From Rhodococcus sp. P-2 (GTDB taxonomy: Bacteria; Actinomycetota; Actinomycetes; Mycobacteriales; Mycobacteriaceae): a stretch of 64,000 bases of DNA. Made by a program: the position numbers and the translations under genes. This document shows positions 42,544 through 53,321 of this stretch, in pieces; position 1 is the stretch's first letter; each line of letters starts with the position of its first letter. The stretch covers positions 1,984,001 through 2,048,000 of the forward strand of contig NZ_CP066779.1 of NCBI RefSeq assembly GCF_016598535.1, given 5' to 3'. The notes under the pieces were generated by a model. The model had not been told where the DNA came from and did not search any database. It worked only from the letters and a program-made list of their open reading frames with translations.

Positions 42544-43686
42544 ATGTCATCCCTTCGCATCGGTTCACTCGAGCTGCACAGCCCCGTGGTCCTCGCACCC
42601 ATGGCGGGCGTCACCAACGTCGCCTTCCGCACGCTGTGCCGTGAACTCGAACTCGAACGTGCAGGCAGCACGTCCGGGCTCTACGTCTGCGAGATGGTCA
42701 CCGCACGTGCGCTCGTCGAACGCCAACCGGCCACGATGCACATGACCACGTTCGGCCCGACCGAAACACCCAGGTCCCTGCAGCTGTACACCGTCGACCC
42801 GGATACGACCTACGCCGCGGCCAAGATGATCGTCGACGAGAACATGGCAGATCACATCGACATGAACTTCGGCTGCCCCGTCCCGAAGGTGACCCGCAAG
42901 GGCGGTGGCTCGGCGCTGCCGTACAAGCGTCGACTGTTCGGACAGATCGTCGCAGCCGCAGTGCGCGCAACCGAGGGCACCGACATTCCGGTCACCGTCA
43001 AGATGCGTGTCGGTATCGACCCCGAACATCACACGCACCTCGACGCCGGACGGATCGCCGCAGCCGAAGGCGCTGCCGCCGTCGCACTCCACGCACGTAC
43101 CGCGTCGCAGCGCTACTCCGGCACCGCTGACTGGAACGAGATCACGCGCCTCAAGGAACACGTCACCGACGTTCCGATCCTCGGCAACGGCGACATCTTC
43201 GACGCCTCGGATGCTGCACGGATGATGAACGAGACCGGCTGCGACGGCGTCGTCGTCGGACGTGGCTGCCTCGGACGGCCATGGCTGTTCGCGGAACTCA
43301 GTGCAGCTCTCAACGGACAACAGATCGCCACGCCGCCGACGCTCGGCGAAGTCACCAAGATCATCGCCCGTCACGCCCAGCTGCTCGCTGCACACCACGG
43401 CGAGATGAAGGGCTTGCGCGAACTTCGCAAGCACGTCTCCTGGTACATGCGTGGGTTCCCGGTCGGATCGGATCTGCGGGTCTCGATGGCGTTGGTCAGC
43501 ACGTTGTCCGAACTGGACGACCTGCTCGGACAGCTCGATCACAACGTCCCGTTCCCCAAGGACGCCGAAGGCCCGCGGGGTCGCCAAGGCTCGCCCGGTC
43601 AGGTAGCACTACCGGAGGGTTGGCTCGACGATCCCGAGGACGACCTTGTGCCGGTGGGAGCTGACATGATGCACTCCGGCGGCTAG
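42544..43686 (+). CDS. dus: tRNA-dihydrouridine synthase (DusB-like)
   Basis: A 380-aa FMN enzyme with the Dus hallmarks VVLAPMAGVTNVAFRTLCRE, the catalytic cysteine in MNFGCPVPKVTRKGGG, KMRVGID, HARTASQRYSG and GNGDIFDASDA, then GRGCLGRPWLF. It reduces uridine in the tRNA D-loop. Residues 330-380 are a charged extension. It follows desA1 by 81 nt in the same order as in mycobacteria (Rv0823c). Confidence 0.93.
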   Translation: MSSLRIGSLELHSPVVLAPMAGVTNVAFRTLCRELELERAGSTSGLYVCEMVTARALVERQPATMHMTTFGPTETPRSLQLYTVDPDTTYAAAKMIVDENMADHIDMNFGCPVPKVTRKGGGSALPYKRRLFGQIVAAAVRATEGTDIPVTVKMRVGIDPEHHTHLDAGRIAAAEGAAAVALHARTASQRYSGTADWNEITRLKEHVTDVPILGNGDIFDASDAARMMNETGCDGVVVGRGCLGRPWLFAELSAALNGQQIATPPTLGEVTKIIARHAQLLAAHHGEMKGLRELRKHVSWYMRGFPVGSDLRVSMALVSTLSELDDLLGQLDHNVPFPKDAEGPRGRQGSPGQVALPEGWLDDPEDDLVPVGADMMHSGG

Positions 43687-43836
43687 CGAGAACACGCCGT
43701 CGGATTACTCTCATCACTTTCTGAGTGAAGCACTCAGGATTCACCAGTAATATGGCTCCAGCTTCGTCGACAACGGGTTGACGCCGGCACTTGAATGACG
43801 AGTTACTGACAGTCGACGACGGGACAGGTTGCATCG

Positions 43837-45900
43837 GTGGGTGATGATCACGATTCGGGCCCACCTCCGCCCGAGAGCCGCGCCCCCTGGGAACGTCCGC
43901 TCGCAGACAAGCGCTTCCGTAACGCCCGCCCGGACCAACCGGCCGCTCCCCAGCGCCCGGCAACACCCCAGCGCCCTTCAACACCCCGCCCGTCAACACC
44001 CCAGCGACCAGCGCCGCAACCACCCAGTCCCCCCGAGCGTCGTAACAGTGGACGTACCGGGCGACGGGATTCGCCTCCGACCGACGACTCCGTGTCGGTC
44101 GCCGAGTTGGTCCGTCGGGTAGGCGACAAAAAACCACCACCCGCCCCGGCTGCGCCGCCCAAGCCGGCGCCGACCAAATCCGTACCACCCGAGACCCAAT
44201 CTTCAGCAGCGTCGGCGCCGCCCCCTGCTCGACCGATTCCCGCGCGTCCGACCGTCCCGCCTGCCGCGGCGGACTGGATCACCGAAGAACATCCCGTCAC
44301 CTCCGCAGTGCCGCGTGTAGTCGGTGACACCGGCGCCACGCGCCTGGCGCAAAGCAAGATTCGCCGCCGCCATCGCGCAAAAGTGATCGGCCGATCGGCA
44401 GTAGCGTTCCTGGCCGTCATGTCTCTCGCATTGACCGGCGTCGTCTGGGGTTATCTGCGGTCGGTCGAAGGCGGATTCGATCAGATTGCGGCACTCGACA
44501 CCGAGTCCGACGACATCATCGACGCCGGCGGCCAGCTCGGCGACGAGACCTACCTGATCATCGGCACCGATACCCGAGCCGGTGCGAGCGGTGAGATCGG
44601 CGCCGGAACCGTCGAAGACGCCGAAGGCGCCCGAGCCGACACGGTCATGCTGGTGAACATTCCTGCTGACAGAAGCCGCGTCGTCGCCGTCTCCTTCCCG
44701 CGTGACCTCGACGTCGAACGTCCGATCTGCCAAGGCTGGGACAACGACGCCGGCAAGTACACCAGCGAAACCTTCCCGGCCGCCAGCGGCGACAAGCTCA
44801 ATGCGACGTACGCACTCGGTGGCCCCAAGTGTCTGGTCAAGGTCATCCAGAAGATGTCCGGCCTGAAAATCGGGCACTTCGTCGGAATGGACTTCGCCGG
44901 TTTCGAGCGCATGGTCGACACCGTCGGTGGCGTGAACGTCTGCTCCCCCGGACCGATCGAAGACGGCATCCTCGGAACCGTCCTCGCGTCCGGCGGGACG
45001 CAGATGCTCGACGGCCGCACTGCCCTCAACTATGTGCGTGCGCGCCACGTCGAAGCCGAGGGCAACGGCGACTACGGACGCATCACCCGTCAGCAGAAAT
45101 TCCTGTCGGCACTGCTCCGCTCGGCCCTGTCCAACCAGGTCCTCCTGAATCCGGGCAAGCTCAACGGATTCATCAACGCCTTCACCAGCGACACGTTCGT
45201 CGAGAACATCGACACGAAGTCGCTGGTCACCCTCGGCCGTTCGCTGCAGAACGTCGACGCGGGCGCGGTCACGTTCTTGACGGTCCCCACGGACGGCACC
45301 AACGACTGGGGCAACGAGATTCCTCGCACCGACGAGATCAAGTCGCTCTTCCAGGCGATCATCGACGACGATCCGCTTCCGGGTGAAGAGCGCGAGGACA
45401 CCACACCGTCGTCGACCAGTTCCACGACGACGGCTCCTACGTCCAGCACGCCGCCCGCCGCCACTTCCGTCGAAGCGATGAGCGCGTACAACATCTCGGT
45501 CGACGTCTCCAACGCGTCGGGAATTGCCGGGCAGGCCGCGACGATCGCCGACAGCCTCGCTGCTTACGGATTCCAGATCTCCACGGTCGGTAACTTCAGC
45601 GCGGCCACCGGCCTGGCGAATGCTCAAGCGTCGACCACCGTCGTGCGCTACGCCGCAGGTTACGAGGCTGAAGCCGTCACTGTCGCGTCGTCGATTCCCG
45701 GCGCGGTTCTCGTGCTCGCGCCGAGTATGGGAGACATGATCGAGGTCGTCGTCGGAAGCAATTTCTCCGGCACCGTCGTCGCCCCCGCGGACCCGGGGAC
45801 CATCCTGGCGGCAAATCCGACGTCGGTCGACACCAGCACCTCGACGGCACTGCCCGCCGACATCGCGAGCGTCAATGCCGGCGACACCACCTGCGACTGA
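43837..45900 (+). CDS. LytR-CpsA-Psr (LCP) family protein with LytR_C domain
   Basis: A 687-aa cell-wall enzyme: a long Pro-rich cytoplasmic N-terminus (1-185), one membrane helix (about 188-208), the LCP catalytic domain (about 255-430, with RADTVMLVNIPADRSRVVAVSFPRDL and the lipid-pocket arginines in YVRARHVEAEGNGDYGRITRQQ), a Ser/Thr-rich linker, and a LytR_C domain (about 550-640). LCP proteins attach arabinogalactan or other polymers to peptidoglycan. The gene corresponds to Rv0822c by synteny. Start GTG 43837; the Pro-rich start is low-complexity. Confidence 0.9.
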   Translation: MGDDHDSGPPPPESRAPWERPLADKRFRNARPDQPAAPQRPATPQRPSTPRPSTPQRPAPQPPSPPERRNSGRTGRRDSPPTDDSVSVAELVRRVGDKKPPPAPAAPPKPAPTKSVPPETQSSAASAPPPARPIPARPTVPPAAADWITEEHPVTSAVPRVVGDTGATRLAQSKIRRRHRAKVIGRSAVAFLAVMSLALTGVVWGYLRSVEGGFDQIAALDTESDDIIDAGGQLGDETYLIIGTDTRAGASGEIGAGTVEDAEGARADTVMLVNIPADRSRVVAVSFPRDLDVERPICQGWDNDAGKYTSETFPAASGDKLNATYALGGPKCLVKVIQKMSGLKIGHFVGMDFAGFERMVDTVGGVNVCSPGPIEDGILGTVLASGGTQMLDGRTALNYVRARHVEAEGNGDYGRITRQQKFLSALLRSALSNQVLLNPGKLNGFINAFTSDTFVENIDTKSLVTLGRSLQNVDAGAVTFLTVPTDGTNDWGNEIPRTDEIKSLFQAIIDDDPLPGEEREDTTPSSTSSTTTAPTSSTPPAATSVEAMSAYNISVDVSNASGIAGQAATIADSLAAYGFQISTVGNFSAATGLANAQASTTVVRYAAGYEAEAVTVASSIPGAVLVLAPSMGDMIEVVVGSNFSGTVVAPADPGTILAANPTSVDTSTSTALPADIASVNAGDTTCD

Positions 45901-45909
45901 CACACGTTC

Positions 45910-45927
45910 ATTCACCTTGCGTTCACC
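45910..45927 (+). promoter_or_regulatory. PHO-box-like direct repeat before phoU
   Basis: ATTCACC-TTGC-GTTCACC are two 7-mers spaced by exactly 11 nt, matching the GTTCACC repeat bound by PhoP-type regulators in actinobacteria. A -10 box TAGGCT (45959-45964) follows, 8 nt before the phoU ATG. Confidence 0.6.
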
Positions 45928-45972
45928 TGGTGCTTGTGACTTGGTCTTTCACGGCACGTAGGCTCTGACCTC

Positions 45973-46668
45973 ATGCGCGTGGCTTACAACGAACAGATGA
46001 CCGAGCTTGCAGACACGCTCGGCGAGATGGCAGGACTGGCAGGTGCCGCTATGGAGCGCGCCACCCAGTCCCTGCTCCAGGCAGACCTGTCCCTGGCAGA
46101 ACAAGTAATCGGCGAACACGACAAGATCACCGAACTCAGCACCATTTGCGAGGAGCGCGCGTTTGCGTTGCTCGCCTTGCAGGCTCCCGTTGCCGGAGAT
46201 CTGCGCTCGGTGGTCAGCGGAATCCAGATCGTCGCCGACATCGACCGCATGGGTGCGCTCGCCCTGCACGTCGCCAAGATCGCGCGCCGCCGACATCCCA
46301 ACCACGTGCTTCCCGAAGAGGTCAACGGCTACTTCGCGGAGATGGGACGCATCGCTGTCTCCATCGGTGCGGCCGCCAAGGTCGTACTCGAGACCCGCGA
46401 CCCCGAGCGCGCTGCCCGCCTGCGCGAAGAAGACGAAGCGATGGACGACCTCCATCGCCACCTGTTCACCGTCCTCATGGACCGTGAGTGGAAGCACGGC
46501 GTTGCCGCCGCAGTCGACGTCACGCTGCTCGGCCGCTTCTACGAGCGGTTCGCCGACCACGCCGTCGAGGTCGGCCGACGCGTCATCTTCCTGGTGACCG
46601 GCAAGCTGCCCGAAGAGCCGGAAACCACCGAGAAGGTCGACAACCTCACCTCGTACCCGGATCTCTGA
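45973..46668 (+). CDS. phoU: Phosphate transport regulator PhoU (PhoY2-like)
   Basis: A 231-aa all-helical protein with the two PhoU repeats ([74 protein letters not shown]) and metal-binding E/D-x-x-x-D patterns. It links the Pst transporter with the phosphate sensor kinase, restraining the Pho response when phosphate is plentiful. It is apart from the pst operon (about 6 kb away, other strand) and has its own PHO box, and is probably translated from a leaderless mRNA. Confidence 0.93.
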   Translation: MRVAYNEQMTELADTLGEMAGLAGAAMERATQSLLQADLSLAEQVIGEHDKITELSTICEERAFALLALQAPVAGDLRSVVSGIQIVADIDRMGALALHVAKIARRRHPNHVLPEEVNGYFAEMGRIAVSIGAAAKVVLETRDPERAARLREEDEAMDDLHRHLFTVLMDREWKHGVAAAVDVTLLGRFYERFADHAVEVGRRVIFLVTGKLPEEPETTEKVDNLTSYPDL

Positions 46669-46690
46669 ACCCAACCGTCCACGTGAGTAA

Positions 46691-46720
46691 AAGGCGGCCG
46701 CGCACTTGCGCGGCCGCCTT
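46691..46720. terminator. Bidirectional terminator after phoU
   Basis: A perfect 12-bp stem AAGGCGGCCGCG / CGCGGCCGCCTT with loop CACTTG between two convergent genes. Confidence 0.8.
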
Positions 46721-46726
46721 ACCTAT

Positions 46727-47473
46727 TCAGTTCTCGTGCAACCAGGTCTTCAACGTGGGTCCTGCAGTTGTCGATCCAGGCCCGGGCAGCAGCGCCCCAC
46801 CCTTCATCGCCTTACCCGCTCCCGGCATCGAGATCGGGATCAGCCACGTGCGTCGGCCACGGTATTGCAAGATCTCGCGCGTCATCGCCGGGATCTCGAG
46901 GACCTCCGGGCCGGCGAGATCTGGAGCCCTCCCGCTCGGACCGTTCTGAGCGCACGCCACCAGAGCCTCGGCGACGGTCTTCGCCGCCACCGGTTGGGAC
47001 CGCATCCGGGGAACCATCGCGACCGGCCCCAATCCGAACAGCGCGATGGTTTTCTCGCCGAACTCGAACCACTGGGTGGATCGCAGAATTGTGAACGGAA
47101 TGCCCGACGCTTCCACCGCGCGTTCCTGCGCGGCCTTTCCCTGGTAGTACCCGAAGGACTTCAACTGCGGATCGTCGCAGTTCACGATCGAGAGCAGCAC
47201 GTGATGCTTCACGCCTGCCTTGGTTTCGGCCGCGGCGATGTTCCTCGCTGCCGTCTCGAAGAACTCGATCGCCTTCTTGGCGCTGTTGGTGACGTGATCA
47301 CTCACGTCGATGACAACGTCGGCACCGACAAATGCTTCGTCCAACCCCGCACCCGTGGAGATGTCGACTCCCGTCGATCGAGCGGCGGCGACGACGTCAT
47401 GGCTCGCTGCCTTCGCCTGCTCTACAACCAGCTTTCCCATCTGGCCGGTTCCGCCCAGAACAACAATTCGCAT
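46727..47473 (-). CDS. NAD(P)-binding (NmrA/SDR_a5-like) oxidoreductase
   Basis: A 248-aa atypical short-chain dehydrogenase. It has the dinucleotide motif MRIVVLGGTGQMGKLV and the middle part AGVKHHVLLSIVNCDDPQLKSFGYYQGKAAQERAVEASGIPFTILRSTQWFEF, typical of NmrA-like or NAD(P)H-quinone reductase-like proteins. Substrate unknown. It is convergent with phoU and lies directly downstream of the urease operon on the same strand (90 nt after ureD). Confidence 0.82.
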   Translation of the reverse strand: MRIVVLGGTGQMGKLVVEQAKAASHDVVAAARSTGVDISTGAGLDEAFVGADVVIDVSDHVTNSAKKAIEFFETAARNIAAAETKAGVKHHVLLSIVNCDDPQLKSFGYYQGKAAQERAVEASGIPFTILRSTQWFEFGEKTIALFGLGPVAMVPRMRSQPVAAKTVAEALVACAQNGPSGRAPDLAGPEVLEIPAMTREILQYRGRRTWLIPISMPGAGKAMKGGALLPGPGSTTAGPTLKTWLHEN

Positions 47474-47563
47474 GATGCCTCCGTCAAACCTGTGCGCCCG
47501 GCTCTCTTCGGCCTGGTCACATAGTGGACGACGCAGCCGCCCGAAGTGTGACGCTCTGGGAGA

Positions 47564-48301
47564 TCAGTCGGTGTACCTCTCCGACACCTGCGCCCGCCAC
47601 TGCGACCAGATCGGATCCAATGCTGCGCTCGCCTCATGTGCGTGATCGGCCACGGCCCGCGCGAGCATCCCCGACCCCGCCAGCGGCGTCACGTGTCCCT
47701 CGACGTCGTCGGAAATCTTCATCCCCAACAGCATGGTCGTGCCCAGCACACGACGACCACCCAAAATTCCCGGCAACGAACGGTCCGGAACGCTACGTAG
47801 GTCGAGAGTTTCCACGAGCAGCGCTTTCCCGTCGACGGTGATGCGCTGATCCGAGCGAAGCGCACCGCCGGTTTCGCCGGTCCGCCCGAACACGATCATC
47901 TCGTCGAGCAGCGCCACCGCATCGGATTCCAGTGAAATATCCACGCGCCTGGTCACATCCGCGCCCCCGGCGACGACAAACGGTGCCGCTCGCCAGATCA
48001 GCGCCGCACCGGCGCCGACGCTCGCCGAGGCCGACCACGCCGCCCGGCCGCCGCGTGCGTTGTACGCGACGGTCCCTGACGGCTCGATCACCTCGAGACA
48101 CGTACCCGGCGCGACCACGAACTCGATACGCAGGTCGTCACCGGCCAGCAGCGTTGCACTGTGCCCTACCAAGGCAATTCGCACGGTGAGCCCGCGAGCG
48201 TCGACGAATCGCGGGGCCAGGAAGTCGCCCGAGATCAGCTCTCGCGCAACAGCGGTGTCACCCACTCTCTCGACGACGACCCGCGTAGCTCCAGTGCGCA
48301 T
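47564..48301 (-). CDS. ureD: Urease accessory protein UreD
   Basis: A 245-aa scaffold protein. It starts [21 protein letters not shown] and contains VGHSATLLAGDDLRIEFVVAPGTCLEVIEPSGTVAYN, the UreD/UreH pattern. It binds apo-urease and brings UreF and UreG for nickel insertion. Last gene of ureABCFGD; its start overlaps the ureG stop by one base. Confidence 0.9.
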   Translation of the reverse strand: MRTGATRVVVERVGDTAVARELISGDFLAPRFVDARGLTVRIALVGHSATLLAGDDLRIEFVVAPGTCLEVIEPSGTVAYNARGGRAAWSASASVGAGAALIWRAAPFVVAGGADVTRRVDISLESDAVALLDEMIVFGRTGETGGALRSDQRITVDGKALLVETLDLRSVPDRSLPGILGGRRVLGTTMLLGMKISDDVEGHVTPLAGSGMLARAVADHAHEASAALDPIWSQWRAQVSERYTD

Positions 48302-49044
48302 CAGTGAGCGTGAGAGTGGCTGTGCCCGTGACCGTGTCCGTGGTCTTCTTCATCGGCATGGAAGTGCGGTGCCATCGGTCCCGGATCCTGCGGAGTGTGA
48401 CTACCTGCGCGATGAGACGCGATGACCTGGCGAAGCCAGGCACTGAGCTGGTCGATCGTGGCGTGATCCTTCTGGCTGAGCGCGAGAACGGGAAGTCCGT
48501 CTCGCGCGGCCGTGGCATCGGCAACCATCTGGACTGCGTCGACGTCGACGTACGGGGCCAGGTCGATCTTGTTGACCACCAACAGATCTGCCCGCTCGAT
48601 TCCCGGACCACCCTTACGTGCGACGTCTCCGCCGCCCGCGACGTCGATGCAGAAGATCTGGGCGTCGACCAGTGCCGGGCTGAACGTGGCGGTCAGGTTG
48701 TCACCGCCGCTTTCCACGATCACCATGTCGAGGGGATGGAACTGACGCTCGAGGTCTTCGACCGCAATGAGGTTCGGTGTCACGTCGTCACGGATCGCCG
48801 TGTGCGGGCACGCTCCGGTCTCGACTGCGACGATGCGCTCGATCGGAAGAACGTTGGCCGCGCGCAACAATCGCGCGTCCTCGTCGGTGTAGATGTCGTT
48901 GGTGACCACCGCGATCTCGTACTCCGACGCGAGTTCGCGGCAGATGGTGGCGATGAGAGTGCTTTTGCCGGTGCCGACGGGGCCGGCAACGCCCAGCCTC
49001 AAACCTCTTGCAGCAGTGGTGGTGTTGTTCAGGTTGTCAAGCAC
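48301..49044 (-). CDS. ureG: Urease accessory GTPase UreG with C-terminal His-rich tail
   Basis: A 247-aa SIMIBI GTPase. It has the P-loop [12 protein letters not shown], switch and metal region (CPHTAIRDD), VESGGDNL and base-recognition NKID. It supplies GTP-driven nickel delivery. The C-terminus carries a His-rich tail ([19 protein letters not shown], about 13 acidic/His residues able to hold nickel), which in many other urease systems is found on UreE, missing here. Overlaps ureF by 8 nt. Confidence 0.93.
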   Translation of the reverse strand: MLDNLNNTTTAARGLRLGVAGPVGTGKSTLIATICRELASEYEIAVVTNDIYTDEDARLLRAANVLPIERIVAVETGACPHTAIRDDVTPNLIAVEDLERQFHPLDMVIVESGGDNLTATFSPALVDAQIFCIDVAGGGDVARKGGPGIERADLLVVNKIDLAPYVDVDAVQMVADATAARDGLPVLALSQKDHATIDQLSAWLRQVIASHRAGSHTPQDPGPMAPHFHADEEDHGHGHGHSHSHAH

Positions 49045-49726
49045 GGAAAATCCTCCTGGATCGAGCGTGGTGTTCGAGTGACCATTGTTCGACCAACGGT
49101 CCTGTTGTTGCGGGTATATCTGTGACGCCTTCGACTGCCACGGCAGCCTTGGCGACGCTTTCGATGGTCGAGGCTGCTCGGAACAGCCATTCGACCGGTT
49201 CTGCCGGATCCACCGGCAGTAGCTTCAATGCCGCCGACGCCACCGTTTGAGCGTCGTCGTACAAACAGGATCTGGCTGCCTGTAGGTCGTCCATCCCGGA
49301 GATCGCCGTGAAGACGCCCAACGCGAGCGGCCGCATCGGATGCCCGGGCAGCGCCATGAGCATCTGCACCGCGGGGTGCTGCGGCCACAATCGCGACGCC
49401 AGTCTTGCCAGCCCACGTCCGAGCTGAATCGACGCCTCACGCAGCGGTGCGCTGGGAGTCCGAGCGAGCAGTTCCCTCGAGATGTCCTCGAGTTCGCCTG
49501 CACTACCCTCACTTACGGCCCAGCGTCGCGTGATTACCGTTGCAGCGGCCTCGACCAGTCCCACTGTTTCGAGTCGACCGCGAATGAAGTCAGGGACCTG
49601 GCTCTGCAGGAGTCCGCCCGCCAGTGCCGGTTCCAACCCCGACGAGTGCGCGTGACCGCCGGTAGGCAGACGCCCGTCCGCCAAGAGCATCGACGCTATG
49701 TCGGCAGACGTCATCTCGATCGACAT
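49037..49726 (-). CDS. ureF: Urease accessory protein UreF
   Basis: A 229-aa helical protein with the UreF start [28 protein letters not shown] and LRPLALGVF. It acts on the UreG GTPase in the apo-urease activation complex. It begins 4 nt after ureC and overlaps ureG. Confidence 0.88.
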   Translation of the reverse strand: MSIEMTSADIASMLLADGRLPTGGHAHSSGLEPALAGGLLQSQVPDFIRGRLETVGLVEAAATVITRRWAVSEGSAGELEDISRELLARTPSAPLREASIQLGRGLARLASRLWPQHPAVQMLMALPGHPMRPLALGVFTAISGMDDLQAARSCLYDDAQTVASAALKLLPVDPAEPVEWLFRAASTIESVAKAAVAVEGVTDIPATTGPLVEQWSLEHHARSRRIFRA

Positions 49727-49730
49727 GGTT

Positions 49731-51440
49731 TCAGAACAGCATGTAGCGCTGAGCCATCGGCACTACGTCAACGGGGTTGGGCGCGATCAGGTCGCCGTTG
49801 ACCTTGATGGCAAACGTCTCCGGATCGACGTCGATGGACGGCAGTGCCGTGTTGTTCGGCATATCCGCCTTGGTGAGGTGCCTCGTCGGACGAACACCGG
49901 TGAGGGTGCGCGTGAGACCGAGACGATCGGCCAGACCGTCCTCGATGGCCATCGGAGAGACGAACGTCGTGGACAGGTGCGGCGCCGATCCCGGAGTTGC
50001 CGCGATGGCCGGACGTACGAACACCGGCTGCGGGGTCGGGATTGCAGCGTTCGGATCACCCAGCGGCGCAGCAACTATCGCCCCGCCCTTGATCACGGCA
50101 GAAGGACGGACACCGAAGAACGCGGGATCCCACAGCACCAGGTCCGCCATCTTCCCCGCCTCGACCGATCCGATCTCGTGATCGATGCCGTGCGCCACCG
50201 CAGGGCAGATCGTGTACTTGGCGACGTAGCGCCGCGCACGCTCGTTGTCGGCCGGCATGCTGGTCCCCAGCTTGCCGTACTGGGCCTTCATGACGTGGGC
50301 AACCTGCCACGTCCGCAGGGTCACCTCACCGATACGGCCCATTGCCTGGGCGTCGGAGGAGGTGATGGAGATGGCTCCGATGTCGTGCAGAAAGTCCTCC
50401 GCCGCAATCGTTGTCGGCCGGATCCGGGATTCGGCAAAGGCAAGATCCTCCGGAACCCGGGGATTGAGCGCATGACACACGATGAGCATGTCGAGGTGCT
50501 CGGCCACCGTGTTGACGGTATGCGGCAACGTCGGATTGGTCGATGCCGGAAGAACGTTCGGCTCACCTGCCGTCACGATGATGTCCGGAGCGTGCCCGCC
50601 GCCGGCACCTTCCGCATGGAACACGTGGATCCCGCGTCCGGCGATCGCATCCAAAGTGTGCTGTACGTACCCGGTTTCGTTGAGGCTGTCGGCATGCAGC
50701 GCCACCTGGAGGCCGAACTCGTCGGCTGCGCGTAGAGCTGCGTCGATCGCGGCCGGAGTGGAACCCCAGTCCTCGTGAACCTTGAATCCACCTGCGCCGG
50801 CGAGAGCTTCCTGACGCATGGCCTCATGGCTGACGGTGCTGCCCTTGCCGAGGAGAAGAACGTTGAGCGGGATGTGGTCGAGGGCCCGGTGCATCATCGT
50901 CAGGGACCAGGCGCCGGGCGTGACGGTGGTTGCCTTGCTTCCCTCCGTGGGGCCCGTTCCGCCGCCCGCCACTGTCGTCGTACCGGTCGCGAGCGCTTCC
51001 ATCATCTCGATTTCACTGAGGAAGTGCACGTGAGTGTCGATCGCACCCGCGGTGAGGATCTTTCCCTCGCCGGCGATCACGTCGGTGCTCGGCCCGATGA
51101 GCAACTTGGGGTGCACGCCATCCATGATGTCGGGGTTACCGGACTTGCCGATCGCGACGATGCGTCCGTCGCGAATTCCGACGTCTGCCCGGACAATTCC
51201 CCAGTGATCGAGAATCACCGTATTGGTGATGACGACGTCGAGAGCACCCTGGTCGCGAGTGGTCAGGCCCTGGCCCATCGACTCGCGGATGCTCTTGCCG
51301 CCACCGAAGACCATCTCGTCGCCGGTCGCGGTGTAGTCGTGCTCGATCTCGATCCACAGATCTGTGTCGGCCAAACGGATCTGGTCGCCTGCAGTCGGGC
51401 CGTACAGGGAGGCGTAACCGCGTCGATCGATCCTGCTCAT
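49731..51440 (-). CDS. ureC: Urease alpha subunit (catalytic)
   Basis: A 569-aa nickel amidohydrolase that hydrolyses urea to ammonia and carbamate. Metal ligands and catalytic residues align with those of Klebsiella at a constant +3 offset: His137 and His139 (HVH), carbamylated Lys220 (GFKVHED), His249, His275, flap Cys322-His323 and Asp363. The residue after the flap His is Ala324 where Klebsiella has a second His. It overlaps ureB by 4 nt. Full length for the family (about 570). Confidence 0.97.
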   Translation of the reverse strand: MSRIDRRGYASLYGPTAGDQIRLADTDLWIEIEHDYTATGDEMVFGGGKSIRESMGQGLTTRDQGALDVVITNTVILDHWGIVRADVGIRDGRIVAIGKSGNPDIMDGVHPKLLIGPSTDVIAGEGKILTAGAIDTHVHFLSEIEMMEALATGTTTVAGGGTGPTEGSKATTVTPGAWSLTMMHRALDHIPLNVLLLGKGSTVSHEAMRQEALAGAGGFKVHEDWGSTPAAIDAALRAADEFGLQVALHADSLNETGYVQHTLDAIAGRGIHVFHAEGAGGGHAPDIIVTAGEPNVLPASTNPTLPHTVNTVAEHLDMLIVCHALNPRVPEDLAFAESRIRPTTIAAEDFLHDIGAISITSSDAQAMGRIGEVTLRTWQVAHVMKAQYGKLGTSMPADNERARRYVAKYTICPAVAHGIDHEIGSVEAGKMADLVLWDPAFFGVRPSAVIKGGAIVAAPLGDPNAAIPTPQPVFVRPAIAATPGSAPHLSTTFVSPMAIEDGLADRLGLTRTLTGVRPTRHLTKADMPNNTALPSIDVDPETFAIKVNGDLIAPNPVDVVPMAQRYMLF

Positions 51441-51907
51441 TCGGCTGTCCTCTCAACTGTCGTCGCGGCGTCTTCCGGTGAATCCGCCTCGACCGGAACA
51501 TCACTCACGCGAACGTTCACCGAGGACGCACGCAAGGGTTCCTCGACCTCGACGCCAGGTGTGCCGAACGGCATGACGGTCTTGGGCTCACGTGCGTGAG
51601 TCGGCAGGTCTTCGTCCGGCACGATCTGCAGGCCCGGAACCCTTTTGAGTCCGCCGAGCGCGATCAGTGTCACCGTTCGGCTGACCCCCGGTTCGAACCG
51701 AACCGACGTTCCCGAGGGGATGTCGAGCCGGAAACCGTCTGCCGCTTCACGATCGAAGGTCAGCGCCGGGTTGGCCGCGGGAAGATGAAGATGCGAACCG
51801 ATCTGAATGGGGCGATCGCCGTCGTTGACGACGACCATCGTGATCTTTTCCGCGTCAGTGCCGAACTCGAGCGGTTCGGTGGACACACGTACCTCGCCGG
51901 GAATCAT
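51437..51907 (-). CDS. ureB: Urease beta subunit
   Basis: A 156-aa beta subunit with [63 protein letters not shown]. The normal domain is about 105 residues; here a C-terminal extension of about 45 acidic residues ([13 protein letters not shown] to [10 protein letters not shown]) is added. Overlaps ureA and ureC by 4 nt each. Confidence 0.93.
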   Translation of the reverse strand: MIPGEVRVSTEPLEFGTDAEKITMVVVNDGDRPIQIGSHLHLPAANPALTFDREAADGFRLDIPSGTSVRFEPGVSRTVTLIALGGLKRVPGLQIVPDEDLPTHAREPKTVMPFGTPGVEVEEPLRASSVNVRVSDVPVEADSPEDAATTVERTAE

Positions 51908-52206
51908 CGAATGGGCTCCGTCACGGTGACCAGCTTGCGACCGTCCGGGAAAGTGGCCTCCACCTGGACGTTTGCAATCATCTCGGGTACCCCTTCCATC
52001 ACGTCGTCGCGGGTGAGCACTTGCCGACCGGCGTTCATCAGTTCCGCAACCGTCATTCCGTCACGCGCGCGCTCGAGAATCCAACACGAGATCAGGGCCA
52101 TCGCTTCGGGGTAGTTCAGCAGTACCCCGCGCTCGCGGCGGTCGCGGGCGACCATGCCCGCAACGCTCAGGAGCAGCTTTTCGGTATCTGAAGGGGTGAG
52201 GTGCAC
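51904..52206 (-). CDS. ureA: Urease gamma subunit
   Basis: A 100-aa subunit, the exact canonical length, from GTG 52206 ([27 protein letters not shown]). GGAAGGG lies 8 nt upstream, and the frame's longer N-terminus has no family similarity. It ends [17 protein letters not shown]. First gene of ureABCFGD. A TAATCT -10-like sequence lies about 60 nt upstream; no clear GlnR site was seen. Confidence 0.95.
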   Translation of the reverse strand: MHLTPSDTEKLLLSVAGMVARDRRERGVLLNYPEAMALISCWILERARDGMTVAELMNAGRQVLTRDDVMEGVPEMIANVQVEATFPDGRKLVTVTEPIR

Positions 52207-52416
52207 TGACAAGCCCTTCCGGTTGTGAAACGACATCGATCGACTGCGTGCTGTCGGGCCGAGATTAGCATTGTCCGAAGCGTCGTCAGTATCCACGAGA
52301 TTCACATCGTCGGCTACTTCAGCGCCCACTCGGCGCACTTGCGCTGCTCATCGAATTATTCGGGCGCCCAACGACGCTCAGCTCTGCGCACCGGAGTGGG
52401 AACTATCACCACAACC

Positions 52417-52459
52417 AAAAAGTTTCACCCCCGTCTCCTGTTGGAAACGGGGGTGAAAC
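52417..52459 (-). terminator. Terminator of the pst operon
   Basis: A perfect 13-bp stem GTTTCACCCCCGT / ACGGGGGTGAAAC with a 12-nt loop; on the minus strand it is followed by a TTTTT run (52417-52421). It lies 28 nt after pstB. Confidence 0.85.
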
Positions 52460-52486
52460 ATGATCGTGCAGGGTTTGTCCCAGGAC

Positions 52487-53263
52487 CTATCCGAAGCGGC
52501 CGGAGATGTAGTCCTCGGTGGCCTTCTGCGTCGGGTTCGAGAAGATCTTCTCGGTGTCGTCGATCTCGACGAGCTGACCGGGCTTACCGGTTGCCTCGAG
52601 GTTGAAGAATGCAGTCTGGTCACTCACACGCGCAGCCTGCTGCATGTTGTGCGTGACGATGACGATCGTGAAGTCCTTCTTCAACTCGGTGATCAGGTCT
52701 TCGATCGCGAGAGTCGAGATCGGGTCGAGCGCGGAGCACGGCTCGTCCATGAGCAAAACGTCGGGCGAGACCGCGATGGCACGCGCGATGCACAGACGCT
52801 GCTGCTGACCGCCTGAGAGGCCGCCACCGGGCTTGTCGAGGCGATCCTTGACCTCGTTCCACAGGTTGGCGCCACGCAACGAACGCTCGGCCACCTCGTC
52901 GAGCTTCTTCTTGCTGCGCTCACCCTGCAGCTTCAAGCCTGCGACGACGTTGTCCTTGATGGACATGGTCGGGAAGGGGTTGGGCCGCTGGAAGACCATG
53001 CCGATCGTCTTGCGAACACCGACGGGATCGACGTTCGAACCGTAGATGTCCTCACCGTCGAGCAAGACCGAACCCTCGACGCGCGCACCGGGAATCACTT
53101 CGTGCATGCGGTTGAGTGAACGAAGAACGGTGGACTTGCCGCAACCGGACGGGCCGATGAAGGCGGTGACGCTCCGGGGCGGGACGGACAGGCCCACATC
53201 GGCGACGGCGTGGAACTTGCCGTAGTAGATGTTGACGTCCTTGAGATCCAGACGCTTGGCCAT
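52487..53263 (-). CDS. pstB: Phosphate ABC transporter ATPase PstB
   Basis: A 258-aa ATPase with Walker [10 protein letters not shown], signature [14 protein letters not shown], Walker [14 protein letters not shown] and the H-loop VTHNMQQA. Powers high-affinity phosphate uptake with PstSCA. Last gene of pstSCAB, 58 nt after pstA, followed by a terminator. Confidence 0.97.
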   Translation of the reverse strand: MAKRLDLKDVNIYYGKFHAVADVGLSVPPRSVTAFIGPSGCGKSTVLRSLNRMHEVIPGARVEGSVLLDGEDIYGSNVDPVGVRKTIGMVFQRPNPFPTMSIKDNVVAGLKLQGERSKKKLDEVAERSLRGANLWNEVKDRLDKPGGGLSGGQQQRLCIARAIAVSPDVLLMDEPCSALDPISTLAIEDLITELKKDFTIVIVTHNMQQAARVSDQTAFFNLEATGKPGQLVEIDDTEKIFSNPTQKATEDYISGRFG

Positions 53264-53321
53264 TACCGGCTCCCTACTGAGTTGTTGACGCTGTTGAGTA
53301 CGAACATGTTCCGAGGCCGCA

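Noticed and set aside
44203-45915. A 570-codon open frame on the minus strand
   Set aside because: It is the shadow of the LCP gene, with an arginine/aspartate-rich product of the type produced by reversed GC-rich codons.
52207-52338. N-terminal extension of ureA by 44 residues
   Set aside because: The family length is 100 residues, and GTG 52206 with GGAAGGG upstream gives exactly that.
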